48,202 nucleotides of DNA from Anaeromyxobacter_A sp035538735 (GTDB taxonomy: Bacteria; Myxococcota; Myxococcia; Myxococcales; Anaeromyxobacteraceae): contig DATLJU010000106.1 in assembly GCA_035538735.1 (NCBI GenBank), forward strand, positions 1-48,202, in the 5' to 3' direction. A program made the translations under genes and the position numbers. Numbering within the stretch: position 1 is the first letter of the stretch; the number at the start of each line of letters is the position of its first letter. Below are positions 7,978-14,444 of the stretch, piece after piece. The notes below the pieces were generated by a model. That model saw nothing but the letters and a program-made list of their open reading frames with translations, had not been told where the DNA came from and did not search any database.

Positions 7978-8003
7978 CGGCGGGGGACAAGCCCCCGCCC
8001 TAC
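7978..8003 (-). repeat. GC palindrome overlapping the ccoO stop codon
   Basis: This 26-bp element reads GTAGGGCGGGGGCTTG... on the minus strand and folds into a GC hairpin with 7 to 8 bp and a short loop. An identical 26-bp copy lies at 44638-44663. Its first bases provide the TAG stop of the ccoO fusion gene. It may act as a terminator, processing site or mobile REP-like unit; there is no T-run. Confidence 0.8.
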
Positions 8004-8944
8004 CTGTGCTGCTGCGAGCGGATGAAGCTGATGACCGACCAGATCTCGTCGTCCGAGAGCTGCCCGCCGAAGGCGGTCATCCCGCCCCCGGGATCGCCGG
8101 CCCGGCCGATCTTCTTCTTGGCGTCGCTCCCGCAGGAGATGAGGCCGAAGTAGGTGCCGTCGGGGACGTCGCCCTTCTGCGCCAGGAACTCGTCGTCGAC
8201 GAGGCTCGGGATCGCGCCCGGCATGCCCTCGCCGTGGTCGCCGTGGCACTGCGCGCAGTTGTTCGCGTACACCGCCATGCCGCGCTGCACCGCCTCGGGC
8301 TTGCCGGCGAGCGGGTTCACCGCCGCGAGATCGCCCACCTGGCACTCGCGCGGGATGGCGTGCCCGAGCCACTGCATGTACGCGACGAGCGCGTCCATCT
8401 CGGTCTTGTCCGACAGCGCGGCGAACTCCTCGTCCTTGGCGGCGAACTCGGCCGGCGTGTACATGCTGGCGAGCGCGCGGTAGTGCGCCTTCACGGTGGA
8501 GGGATCGAGCTTCGCCTGCTCCAGGAAGGCGTAGGCCGGCATGTTGGAGCGCGGCACCACCGCCTGCGGGTGGCGGAAGTGGCGCACGTGCCAGTCGTTC
8601 GGCCGGAGGCCCCCCTCGCGCGCCAGGTCGGGGCCGGTCCGCTTCGAGCCCCACAGGTGCGGGCGGTCGTAGGCGAACTCGCCCGCCTTGGAGTAGTCGC
8701 CGTACCGCGCCACCTCGCTCGCGAGCGGCCGCACGGTCTGCGTGTGGCAGCCCATGCACCCCTCGCGCTGGTAGAGGTCGCGGCCGGCCAGCTCGAGCGG
8801 CGTGTAGGCCTTGAGCGCTTCGAGCCGCGGGTGCATGTCGCTGCGGAGCATCGGGTAGAACATCGTCGCGACGGTGCCCGCCAGGACGACGACGAGGGCC
8901 ACCACCGAGAAGAGGATCGGCTTGCGGTAGATCGTTCCGGCCAT
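8000..8944 (-). CDS. ccoO: cbb3 oxidase subunit II (CcoO) fused to a C-terminal CcoP-type cytochrome c domain
   Basis: This 314-residue protein has an N-terminal membrane anchor (10-30) and two haem c sites. Domain 1 (about 45-200) is CcoO: CMGCH (63-67), WGSKRTGPDLAREGG and axial Met135 in SNMPAY. Domain 2 (about 218-312) is a class I cytochrome like a CcoP haem domain: CAQCH (230-234) and a probable axial Met289. Normal cbb3 enzymes have a mono-haem CcoO and a separate di-haem CcoP. Here one haem domain is joined to CcoO and the CcoP anchor is a separate gene downstream. It passes electrons to CcoN in the cytoplasmic membrane. Confidence 0.9.
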   Translation of the reverse strand: MAGTIYRKPILFSVVALVVVLAGTVATMFYPMLRSDMHPRLEALKAYTPLELAGRDLYQREGCMGCHTQTVRPLASEVARYGDYSKAGEFAYDRPHLWGSKRTGPDLAREGGLRPNDWHVRHFRHPQAVVPRSNMPAYAFLEQAKLDPSTVKAHYRALASMYTPAEFAAKDEEFAALSDKTEMDALVAYMQWLGHAIPRECQVGDLAAVNPLAGKPEAVQRGMAVYANNCAQCHGDHGEGMPGAIPSLVDDEFLAQKGDVPDGTYFGLISCGSDAKKKIGRAGDPGGGMTAFGGQLSDDEIWSVISFIRSQQHR

Positions 8945-8959
8945 GGGATCCTCGGCTTA

Positions 8960-9121
8960 GGGGTTGTGAAGGAATTCCCGGACCGAGCCAGGCGAGCGAG
9001 ACGCGAGCAGCGCGAGGCGCGACGACCGAGCATAGCCGGAGGCTATGTGAGGGAGGAGCAACGAAGCGAGGCGATGCGGATCGCTCGACATGGCGATGGG
9101 AGGGAGTTCCTTCATAGCCCC
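8960..9121. mobile_element. MITE-like inverted-repeat element between ccoN and ccoO
   Basis: This 162-bp segment is bounded by 20-bp imperfect inverted repeats (8960-8979 and 9102-9121; 17 of 20 positions pair). It has a further internal palindrome, CATAGCC-GGA-GGCTATG, around 9033-9049. It carries no plausible gene. The right end abuts the ccoN stop codon. The structure resembles a non-autonomous miniature element, but without a second copy in view it could also be a REP/BIME-type or regulatory hairpin. Confidence 0.6.
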
Positions 9122-10552
9122 TCAGGCCTGCGCCGCCAGCGGCTGCGGCTCCGGGGTGGACGCGGCCGCCTCGAGCGCGCGGCCCTTCTGGATCGTCTTG
9201 AGCACGTTGTAGACGAAGCAGATCATGCCGACCGTGAAGATGACGCCACCCAGCGCGCGCAGGTGGTAGTACGAATAGTTGCGGGCGAGCCCCTCCACGA
9301 ACGTGTACTTCAGCTTCCCGTTCTCCATCGCCTTCCACATCGCGCCCTGCTGGATGCCGGTGATCCACATCGTCACCGAGAAGACGAGCTGGCCGACCAG
9401 CACGAGCCAGAAGTGCGCGTTGGCGAGCTTCTCGCTGTACACGGTCGTCCCGTAGATCTTCGGGACCACGTAGTAGATCGAGGCCGCGATGGTCATCGTC
9501 ACCCAGCCCATGGTGCCCATGTGCACGTGGCCGGGGACCCAGTCGGTGTAGTGGATGAGCTGGGAGACCGCGCGCAGCGACTGCGTCGGCCCTTGCACCG
9601 TCTGCAGGCCGTAGAAGGTGATGGCGAGGACGAAGAACTTGGTGAGGTAGTTCGTCCGCATCCGGCTCCAATCCTGACCGACCGTGTAGTAGCCGTTCAC
9701 GACCGATCCCCAGGACGGCGCGATCAGGAAGAGCGTGAAGACGATGCCGAGCGTCTGCAACCAGGTGGGGAGCGGCGTGTAGACGAGGTGGTGCGCGCCC
9801 GTCCACAGGTAGCCGAAGACGAGCGACCAGAACGCCACGATCGACAGCCGGTGGCTGAAGATGGGCAGCCCCGTCGACTTGGGGAGGAAGTAGTAGAACA
9901 TGGCCAGGATGGGCGTCGTGAAGACGAAGCCCACCGCGTTGTGCCCGTACCACCACTCGACGTTGGCCGAGTTCACGCCGGCGAAGAGGTGATAGCTCTT
10001 CCACGCTCCGGCCGGGATGGAGAGGTTGTTCACGATGTACAGCACCGCGATGGCGAGCACCGTCGCGACGACGTACCAGAGCGAGACGTACATCTCCTCC
10101 TCGCGCCGCTTCAGCACGGTCGCGAAGACGTTCACCGCGAACATCACCCACAGCACGACGATGGCGATGTCGAGCGGCCACTCCAGCTCGGCGTACTCGA
10201 GCGACTGCGTGTAGCCCATGAGCAGCGTCACCGCGGCCGCGGCGATGCCGAGGTTGAAGAGCCAGAGCTGGAGGCGCGCCAGCCGCGGGAAGACGAGCGG
10301 CCGCCTGCACAGCCGCATCACGATGTAGTAGCTGAGGCCGAAGATGGCCCCGACGCCCATGCCGAAGGCGAGGCCGTTCGTGTGCACCGGGCGCAGCCGG
10401 CCGAAGGTGAGGTAGGGCGCGAAGTTGAGCCCCGGCGCGAACATCTGCGTCGCGATGAGGAGCCCGAGCAGGATCCCCACCACGCCCCAGAACATCGACG
10501 ACAGGATGAACCCCAGGACGGTCCGGTCGTCGTACCGATAATCGTTCACCAT
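9122..10552 (-). CDS. ccoN: cbb3-type cytochrome c oxidase catalytic subunit I
   Basis: This 476-residue protein with about twelve helices is the oxygen-reducing subunit of the high-affinity terminal oxidase. Candidate ligands are His57 (RPVHTNG) and His344 for low-spin haem b, His204 (WYGHNAVGF), His254 and His255 (GAHHLVY) for CuB, and His342 (WVPGHVHMGTMGW) for haem b3. It is the first gene of the minus-strand cco unit, with a GAGGG ribosome site before the ATG. It is separated from ccoO by the 162-bp element. Such oxidases usually serve microaerobic respiration. I see no convincing FNR box upstream. Confidence 0.96.
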   Translation of the reverse strand: MVNDYRYDDRTVLGFILSSMFWGVVGILLGLLIATQMFAPGLNFAPYLTFGRLRPVHTNGLAFGMGVGAIFGLSYYIVMRLCRRPLVFPRLARLQLWLFNLGIAAAAVTLLMGYTQSLEYAELEWPLDIAIVVLWVMFAVNVFATVLKRREEEMYVSLWYVVATVLAIAVLYIVNNLSIPAGAWKSYHLFAGVNSANVEWWYGHNAVGFVFTTPILAMFYYFLPKSTGLPIFSHRLSIVAFWSLVFGYLWTGAHHLVYTPLPTWLQTLGIVFTLFLIAPSWGSVVNGYYTVGQDWSRMRTNYLTKFFVLAITFYGLQTVQGPTQSLRAVSQLIHYTDWVPGHVHMGTMGWVTMTIAASIYYVVPKIYGTTVYSEKLANAHFWLVLVGQLVFSVTMWITGIQQGAMWKAMENGKLKYTFVEGLARNYSYYHLRALGGVIFTVGMICFVYNVLKTIQKGRALEAAASTPEPQPLAAQA

Positions 10553-10716
10553 GGAGCCCTCGTGCGCTGCGGCGGGTGCGAACGGTGCCCGGCACGCGCG
10601 GGCGCGAAGATAGCCGAAGGGGCCAACCCCGCAGCGAAGATGCCGACCCGGTCCAGTCGATATTCCGGGTCTGCGACAGACTGCCGCGCTGCGGCGATCG
10701 CTCCAATCGGCCGCAC

Positions 10717-10740
10717 CGTCAACGCAAATCGATCGTCAAC
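10717..10740. repeat. CGTCAAC direct repeat in the ccoN/bioH divergent region
   Basis: CGTCAAC occurs at 10717-10723 and 10734-10740, a 17-bp period. On the minus strand each reads GTTGACG, so both could be -35-like for ccoN, but no matching -10 lies at 16-18 bp. The rest of the 242-bp divergent region (10553-10794) holds the palindrome GTGCCCGGCAC at 10585-10595 and the bioH promoter. Confidence 0.5.
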
Positions 10741-10757
10741 CTCTCGTCTCGGACCGG

Positions 10758-10785
10758 TTGACGAAGCCTTCCGCGCTGGTAGGCT
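10758..10785 (+). promoter_or_regulatory. Predicted sigma-70-type promoter of the bioH-bioC operon
   Basis: TTGACG (10758-10763), a 16-bp spacer and TAGGCT (10780-10785). The -10 hexamer ends 9 nt before the ATG at 10795, so the transcript would have almost no 5' leader. Confidence 0.6.
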
Positions 10786-10794
10786 CCGCGCTTC

Positions 10795-11613
10795 ATGCCC
10801 GCGGTGGACCTCGAACCGACCGGTGGAGCCGGACCGACCTGCTGGCGCGAGGTGGGCACGGGCAGGCCGATCGTGCTCGTGCACGGGTGGGCGCTCTCGG
10901 CGCGCGCGTTCGGGCCGCTCATTGCGTCGCTGGCTCGCCACGGCCGCGTGCTCGCCCTCGATCTGCGCGGCCACGGCGACGCGCCGCCGGCGCCGCCGCG
11001 CCACGGCATCGCCGGCCACGCGCGCGACCTCGCCGGGCTCTTCGCCGCGCGCGGCCTCGAGCACGCCCTCCTCGTCGGCTGGTCCATGGGGGCGCAGGTC
11101 GCGCTCGAGGCCCTGCCGCTGCTCGGCGCCCGCGTCGCCGCGCTGGCCCTCCTGTCCGTCACGCCCTGTTTCGCGCAACGCGACGGCTGGCCCCACGGGC
11201 TCCCCGCGACGAACGTGCGGGCGCTCGCGGCGAGGGTTCGCCACCGCCCCGAGCTCGCGCTGCGCCGCTTCTTCGACGGGATGTTCGCCCCGGACGAGCT
11301 GACGGAACCGGAGCGCGACGCGCTGGCGGCCGCCGTCCTGTCGGCGCCGTTCTCGAAGGAGGCGGCGCTCGACGGGCTCGAGGATCTCCTCGTCGCGGAC
11401 CAGCGACCTCGCCTGGCCAGCGTGCGGGTCCCCACCCTGCTCGTCCACGGCGAGCGCGACCCCATCTGCCTGCCGGGAGCCTCCGCGTTCGTCGCCGAAG
11501 CGATCGCCGGCGCGCGCCGCTGGGTGCTGCCAGGCGTCGGCCACGCGCCGCAGCTGAGCCGGCCCGCGCTCGTCTCCGAGCTGTTGGCGCGTCACCTGGC
11601 GGAGCTGCCGTGA
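10795..11613 (+). CDS. bioH: BioH-like alpha/beta hydrolase (pimeloyl-ACP methyl ester esterase)
   Basis: This 272-residue alpha/beta hydrolase has a clear catalytic triad: nucleophile Ser97 in GWSMGA, Asp222 in HGERDP and His250 in GVGHAPQ. The oxyanion region HGWALSARAFG (30-40) is typical of BioH. BioH removes the methyl group from pimeloyl-ACP methyl ester, releasing the biotin precursor. The direct coupling to bioC (GTGA overlap) strongly supports this role over a generic esterase. No Shine-Dalgarno is visible before the ATG, in line with a leaderless message. Confidence 0.85.
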   Translation: MPAVDLEPTGGAGPTCWREVGTGRPIVLVHGWALSARAFGPLIASLARHGRVLALDLRGHGDAPPAPPRHGIAGHARDLAGLFAARGLEHALLVGWSMGAQVALEALPLLGARVAALALLSVTPCFAQRDGWPHGLPATNVRALAARVRHRPELALRRFFDGMFAPDELTEPERDALAAAVLSAPFSKEAALDGLEDLLVADQRPRLASVRVPTLLVHGERDPICLPGASAFVAEAIAGARRWVLPGVGHAPQLSRPALVSELLARHLAELP

Positions 11614-12464
11614 AGCGCGCCCTCGCTGAGATGACGGCGGAGTGCACGGCCCTGGCGCCCCGCTGTCCACCGCCCCACGCGGTCGACAAGCTCCGGCTCC
11701 GCCGGGCCTTCGGCCGCGCGGCGGGGGTGTACGACGCCCACACCCCGGTGCAGCAGCAGGTGCGCGCGCGGCTCCTCGACCTGGCGCTACGGCGCGCACC
11801 CGCACCGCGTCGCGCCCTCGACGTCGGCGCCGGGACCGGGGCGCTCCTCGCGGATCTGCGCGCCCGCGAGCCGGCCGCGGTCGGGGTCGCGATGGACCTC
11901 GCGCACGGCATGGCGGTCGCGGCGCGGGAGCGGGGCGCGCCCGCGGTGGCGGGCGACGCCGAGGCGCTCCCGTTCGCCGCCGGCCGGTTCGACCTCGTCC
12001 TCTCCAGCTCGGCACTGCAGTGGTTGCCGCGGCTCGCTCCGGCGCTGGCCGAGATGCGCCGCGTCCTCGCCCCGGGCGGCACCGTGGCGGTCGCCTTCTT
12101 CGGAGGCGAGACGCTGCACGAGCTGCGGGAGGCATGGCGGGCCGCGCTGCCCGCCGGCGCGCCCGACCGGACGCACCGCTTCCACGCGCGCGGCGACCTC
12201 GCGGTGGCGCTGCGCGAGGCGGGGCTCACCGCGGAGGAGATCGCCTCCGAGCGCGTGGCGGAGCGGCACGAGGATCCCCTGGCGCTCGTACGCGCGCTGC
12301 GCCGCATCGGGGCCGGGAACGCCGCGCCCGAGCGCGGCGGCGGCCTCGCCGCGCGCGGCGCGCTGGAGCGCATGTCGCGCCAGTACCTCGCCCGCCACGG
12401 CGGCCCCGGCGGCGTGCCCGCCACCTGGGAGGTCCTGTACGCGGTCGCGCGCGTCGAGTCGTAG
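11610..12464 (+). CDS. bioC: Malonyl-ACP O-methyltransferase BioC
   Basis: This SAM-dependent methyltransferase masks the malonyl carboxylate so that fatty acid synthase can build pimeloyl-ACP. The class I Rossmann motif LDVGAGTGALLADL is followed by GDAEALPFAAGRFDLV and LQWLPRLAPALAEMRRVLAPGG, as in BioC. The N-terminal segment RRAFGRAAGVYDAHTPVQQQV is characteristic of the family. I chose the GTG at 11610, which overlaps the bioH stop (284 aa); the ATG at 11631 is an alternative. The remaining biotin genes (bioA, B, D, F) are not in the window. Confidence 0.9.
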   Translation: MKRALAEMTAECTALAPRCPPPHAVDKLRLRRAFGRAAGVYDAHTPVQQQVRARLLDLALRRAPAPRRALDVGAGTGALLADLRAREPAAVGVAMDLAHGMAVAARERGAPAVAGDAEALPFAAGRFDLVLSSSALQWLPRLAPALAEMRRVLAPGGTVAVAFFGGETLHELREAWRAALPAGAPDRTHRFHARGDLAVALREAGLTAEEIASERVAERHEDPLALVRALRRIGAGNAAPERGGGLAARGALERMSRQYLARHGGPGGVPATWEVLYAVARVES

Positions 12465-12499
12465 GCGGGGCTCTCGCCGCCGGTCGATCGGGGCTCGCG

Positions 12500-14344
12500 T
12501 CAGCGCCCCTCGAGCGACACCAGGAAGAACTTGTCGGCCGAGCGATCCGCGACCCGCATCTTCGCCGCCGGCCCGATCGCCTTCTCCAGCGCGCCGTAGC
12601 GGCCGCGCTCGACGATGACCCACTTCCGCCCGGGGCGATCCGCGATCTCCTTCATGCGCACGTCGTTCGCCACCTGCCGCACGAGGTTCCGCGAGTAGAA
12701 CGTCTCGCCGCGCCAGTTCATGAAGTACGCGATGATGGGCTCGTCTGGCGAGCCGCGCTCGGCGAGGTACGTCCAGAAGATCTGGCGCTGGGTCCAGTGC
12801 GGGGAGAGCTCGCGCCAGTGGAACCAGGAGACGTACAGCGCGAAGGCGAGCGCCACGCCCGAGAGCGCCGCCACCAGGCCGCGGCGGGAGCGCCAGAGCC
12901 AGGCGGCCACCAGGAGCACGCCGCCCGCCGCGAACAGGGCCGAGAACACGGGGCGCGGCCCGAACGAGATGAGGAACGGACCGAGCCTGTGGCCGAGGTG
13001 CAGGCGCGCCAGCTCCGCCTCCGGATACGGACGCTCGTAGTTGTAGACGTAGAGGTCGGGGAGCGCCTTCGGCGTCTCCCACAGGCTGTGCCCGACGACC
13101 ACGAACGCGGCGAACCCGAGCAGGAGCGCGCCGAGGTGCGCCTCGAGCCCCTCCTCGAGCAACCGATCGACGAAGGCGGCGCACAGGATCGCGAACGCCG
13201 GCACGGCCGGGAAGATGTAGTGGTGGAACTTGGTGGCGGACAGGCTCATGAGGACGTAGGTCAGCACCGCCCACAGCCCCGCGAGCAGGACGACGTCGTC
13301 GCGGCGCGTCCGCCCGCGCAGCCTCACGCGCGCCAGCTCCCCGAGCGCTCCCGGCACCGCCGCCACCCAGGGGAAGAGGCCGAACCCGAGCTCCCGGATG
13401 AAGTAGACGAAGCCGCCGCCGGGCGTCGTGGTGTGGACACCCTCCCCCAGCCGCTTGAGGTGGTCGTGGATCCAGAACCGGTACGCGAAGGTCTTGCTCT
13501 CGTCGTCCAGCCCCCGGAACAGCGAGAGCACGACGTACCAGGGCGCCGCGATGGCGAGGAAGAGGGCGGGGCCGAGCGGAAGCGGCCACCCGCGCACCCG
13601 CTCCCAGAACCGGAGCCGCGCGAGGAGGCGCCACTCGCCGGTGAGCGCGAACCAGCCCAGGAACGCCGCCCCCACCAGCCCAAACCCGAGCAACCCCTTC
13701 GCCAGCGTGGCGAAGGCGAGCAAGGCGTAGCCGGCGTACGCCCAGGCGCTGCGGTGCGCGCGCTCGTCCCAGAGCGCGATGGCGAAGCACATCGCGCCCG
13801 AGGTCATGAGGGCCACGAACGGCATGTCCGTGATCGCCTGCCGCGCCATCAGGAAGTAGAACGGCGTGGTGGCGAGCGCCCCCGCCGCGAGATACCCGGC
13901 CCGGCGCGAGACGAGCCGCTTCACCGCCACGAAGACGAGCGCGCAGGCGACGATGGCGACGAGCGCCACCGGCAGCCGCACCGCCCACTCGGTCCAGATG
14001 GAGAGCCCGCTCGGCGTGGGAGGACCGGGGTAGGAGCCGGGCGGCAGGGCGTGATCCTGGGCGCCCGAGGCGAGGAGCGCGAGCGCGCTCATCCACATGA
14101 GCAGCACCGGCTTGGAGAAGAAGTAGGCGTTCTCCCAGTAGGGGTGGACGAAGTCGGCGCGGACGATCATCTGCCGCGCCACCTCGGTGTAGTGGGACTC
14201 CCAGGGATCCCACAGGCCTTCCGTCCCGAGCCACGGCAGGAACACCAGCGCGGCGAGCGCCGCGACGAGGACCACCCCGCGGCGCTCCTCCGGCAGCGCC
14301 CGCCAGCGATCGAGGAGCGCGGGCGCGCGCGGGGCGGGCGACAT
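12500..14344 (-). CDS. GT39/ArnT-like membrane glycosyltransferase
   Basis: This polytopic protein of about 614 residues belongs to the dolichyl-phosphate-mannose--protein mannosyltransferase / ArnT superfamily. The first periplasmic loop has the acidic motif GLWDPWESHYTEVARQM, which binds the lipid-linked sugar donor. The body has roughly eleven helices, followed by a periplasmic C-terminal domain. Such enzymes transfer a sugar from a polyprenyl phosphate to protein or lipid A; the acceptor here is unknown. I chose the ATG at 14344; in-frame ATGs at 14374 and 14500 would run toward or into the divergent kinase. It is convergent with bioC (35 bp gap, nothing seen in it). Confidence 0.82.
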   Translation of the reverse strand: MSPAPRAPALLDRWRALPEERRGVVLVAALAALVFLPWLGTEGLWDPWESHYTEVARQMIVRADFVHPYWENAYFFSKPVLLMWMSALALLASGAQDHALPPGSYPGPPTPSGLSIWTEWAVRLPVALVAIVACALVFVAVKRLVSRRAGYLAAGALATTPFYFLMARQAITDMPFVALMTSGAMCFAIALWDERAHRSAWAYAGYALLAFATLAKGLLGFGLVGAAFLGWFALTGEWRLLARLRFWERVRGWPLPLGPALFLAIAAPWYVVLSLFRGLDDESKTFAYRFWIHDHLKRLGEGVHTTTPGGGFVYFIRELGFGLFPWVAAVPGALGELARVRLRGRTRRDDVVLLAGLWAVLTYVLMSLSATKFHHYIFPAVPAFAILCAAFVDRLLEEGLEAHLGALLLGFAAFVVVGHSLWETPKALPDLYVYNYERPYPEAELARLHLGHRLGPFLISFGPRPVFSALFAAGGVLLVAAWLWRSRRGLVAALSGVALAFALYVSWFHWRELSPHWTQRQIFWTYLAERGSPDEPIIAYFMNWRGETFYSRNLVRQVANDVRMKEIADRPGRKWVIVERGRYGALEKAIGPAAKMRVADRSADKFFLVSLEGR

Positions 14345-14352
14345 GGTGGGGG

Positions 14353-14358
14353 AAGTTA
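14353..14358 (-). promoter_or_regulatory. Predicted -10 element for the GT39 gene
   Basis: TAACTT on the minus strand lies 8 nt before the chosen ATG (14344). No strong -35 is seen; CTGGCG lies 18 bp upstream. The spacing suggests a near-leaderless transcript. This is a weak, composition-independent hint only. Confidence 0.35.
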
Positions 14359-14432
14359 CGCCGAGGTGGGCCATGGCGCCAGCAGGTCCTCGGAGCGGAG
14401 GCCGTTCCCTGGCCTGCCCCGGCTGGGCAGGG

Positions 14433-14438
14433 TACAGT
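14433..14438 (+). promoter_or_regulatory. Predicted -10 element for the PEGA kinase gene
   Basis: TACAGT lies 6 nt before the GTG at 14445, inside the 100-bp divergent region. There is no recognisable Shine-Dalgarno in the gap. The -35 region is weak. Confidence 0.4.
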
Positions 14439-14444
14439 CCGCCC

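Noticed and set aside
10694..10740. FNR-like site or -35/-10 pair for ccoN formed by the GTTGACG repeats
   Set aside because: The repeats are direct, not a TTGAT-N4-ATCAA dyad, and no acceptable -10 occurs at 16-18 bp from either.
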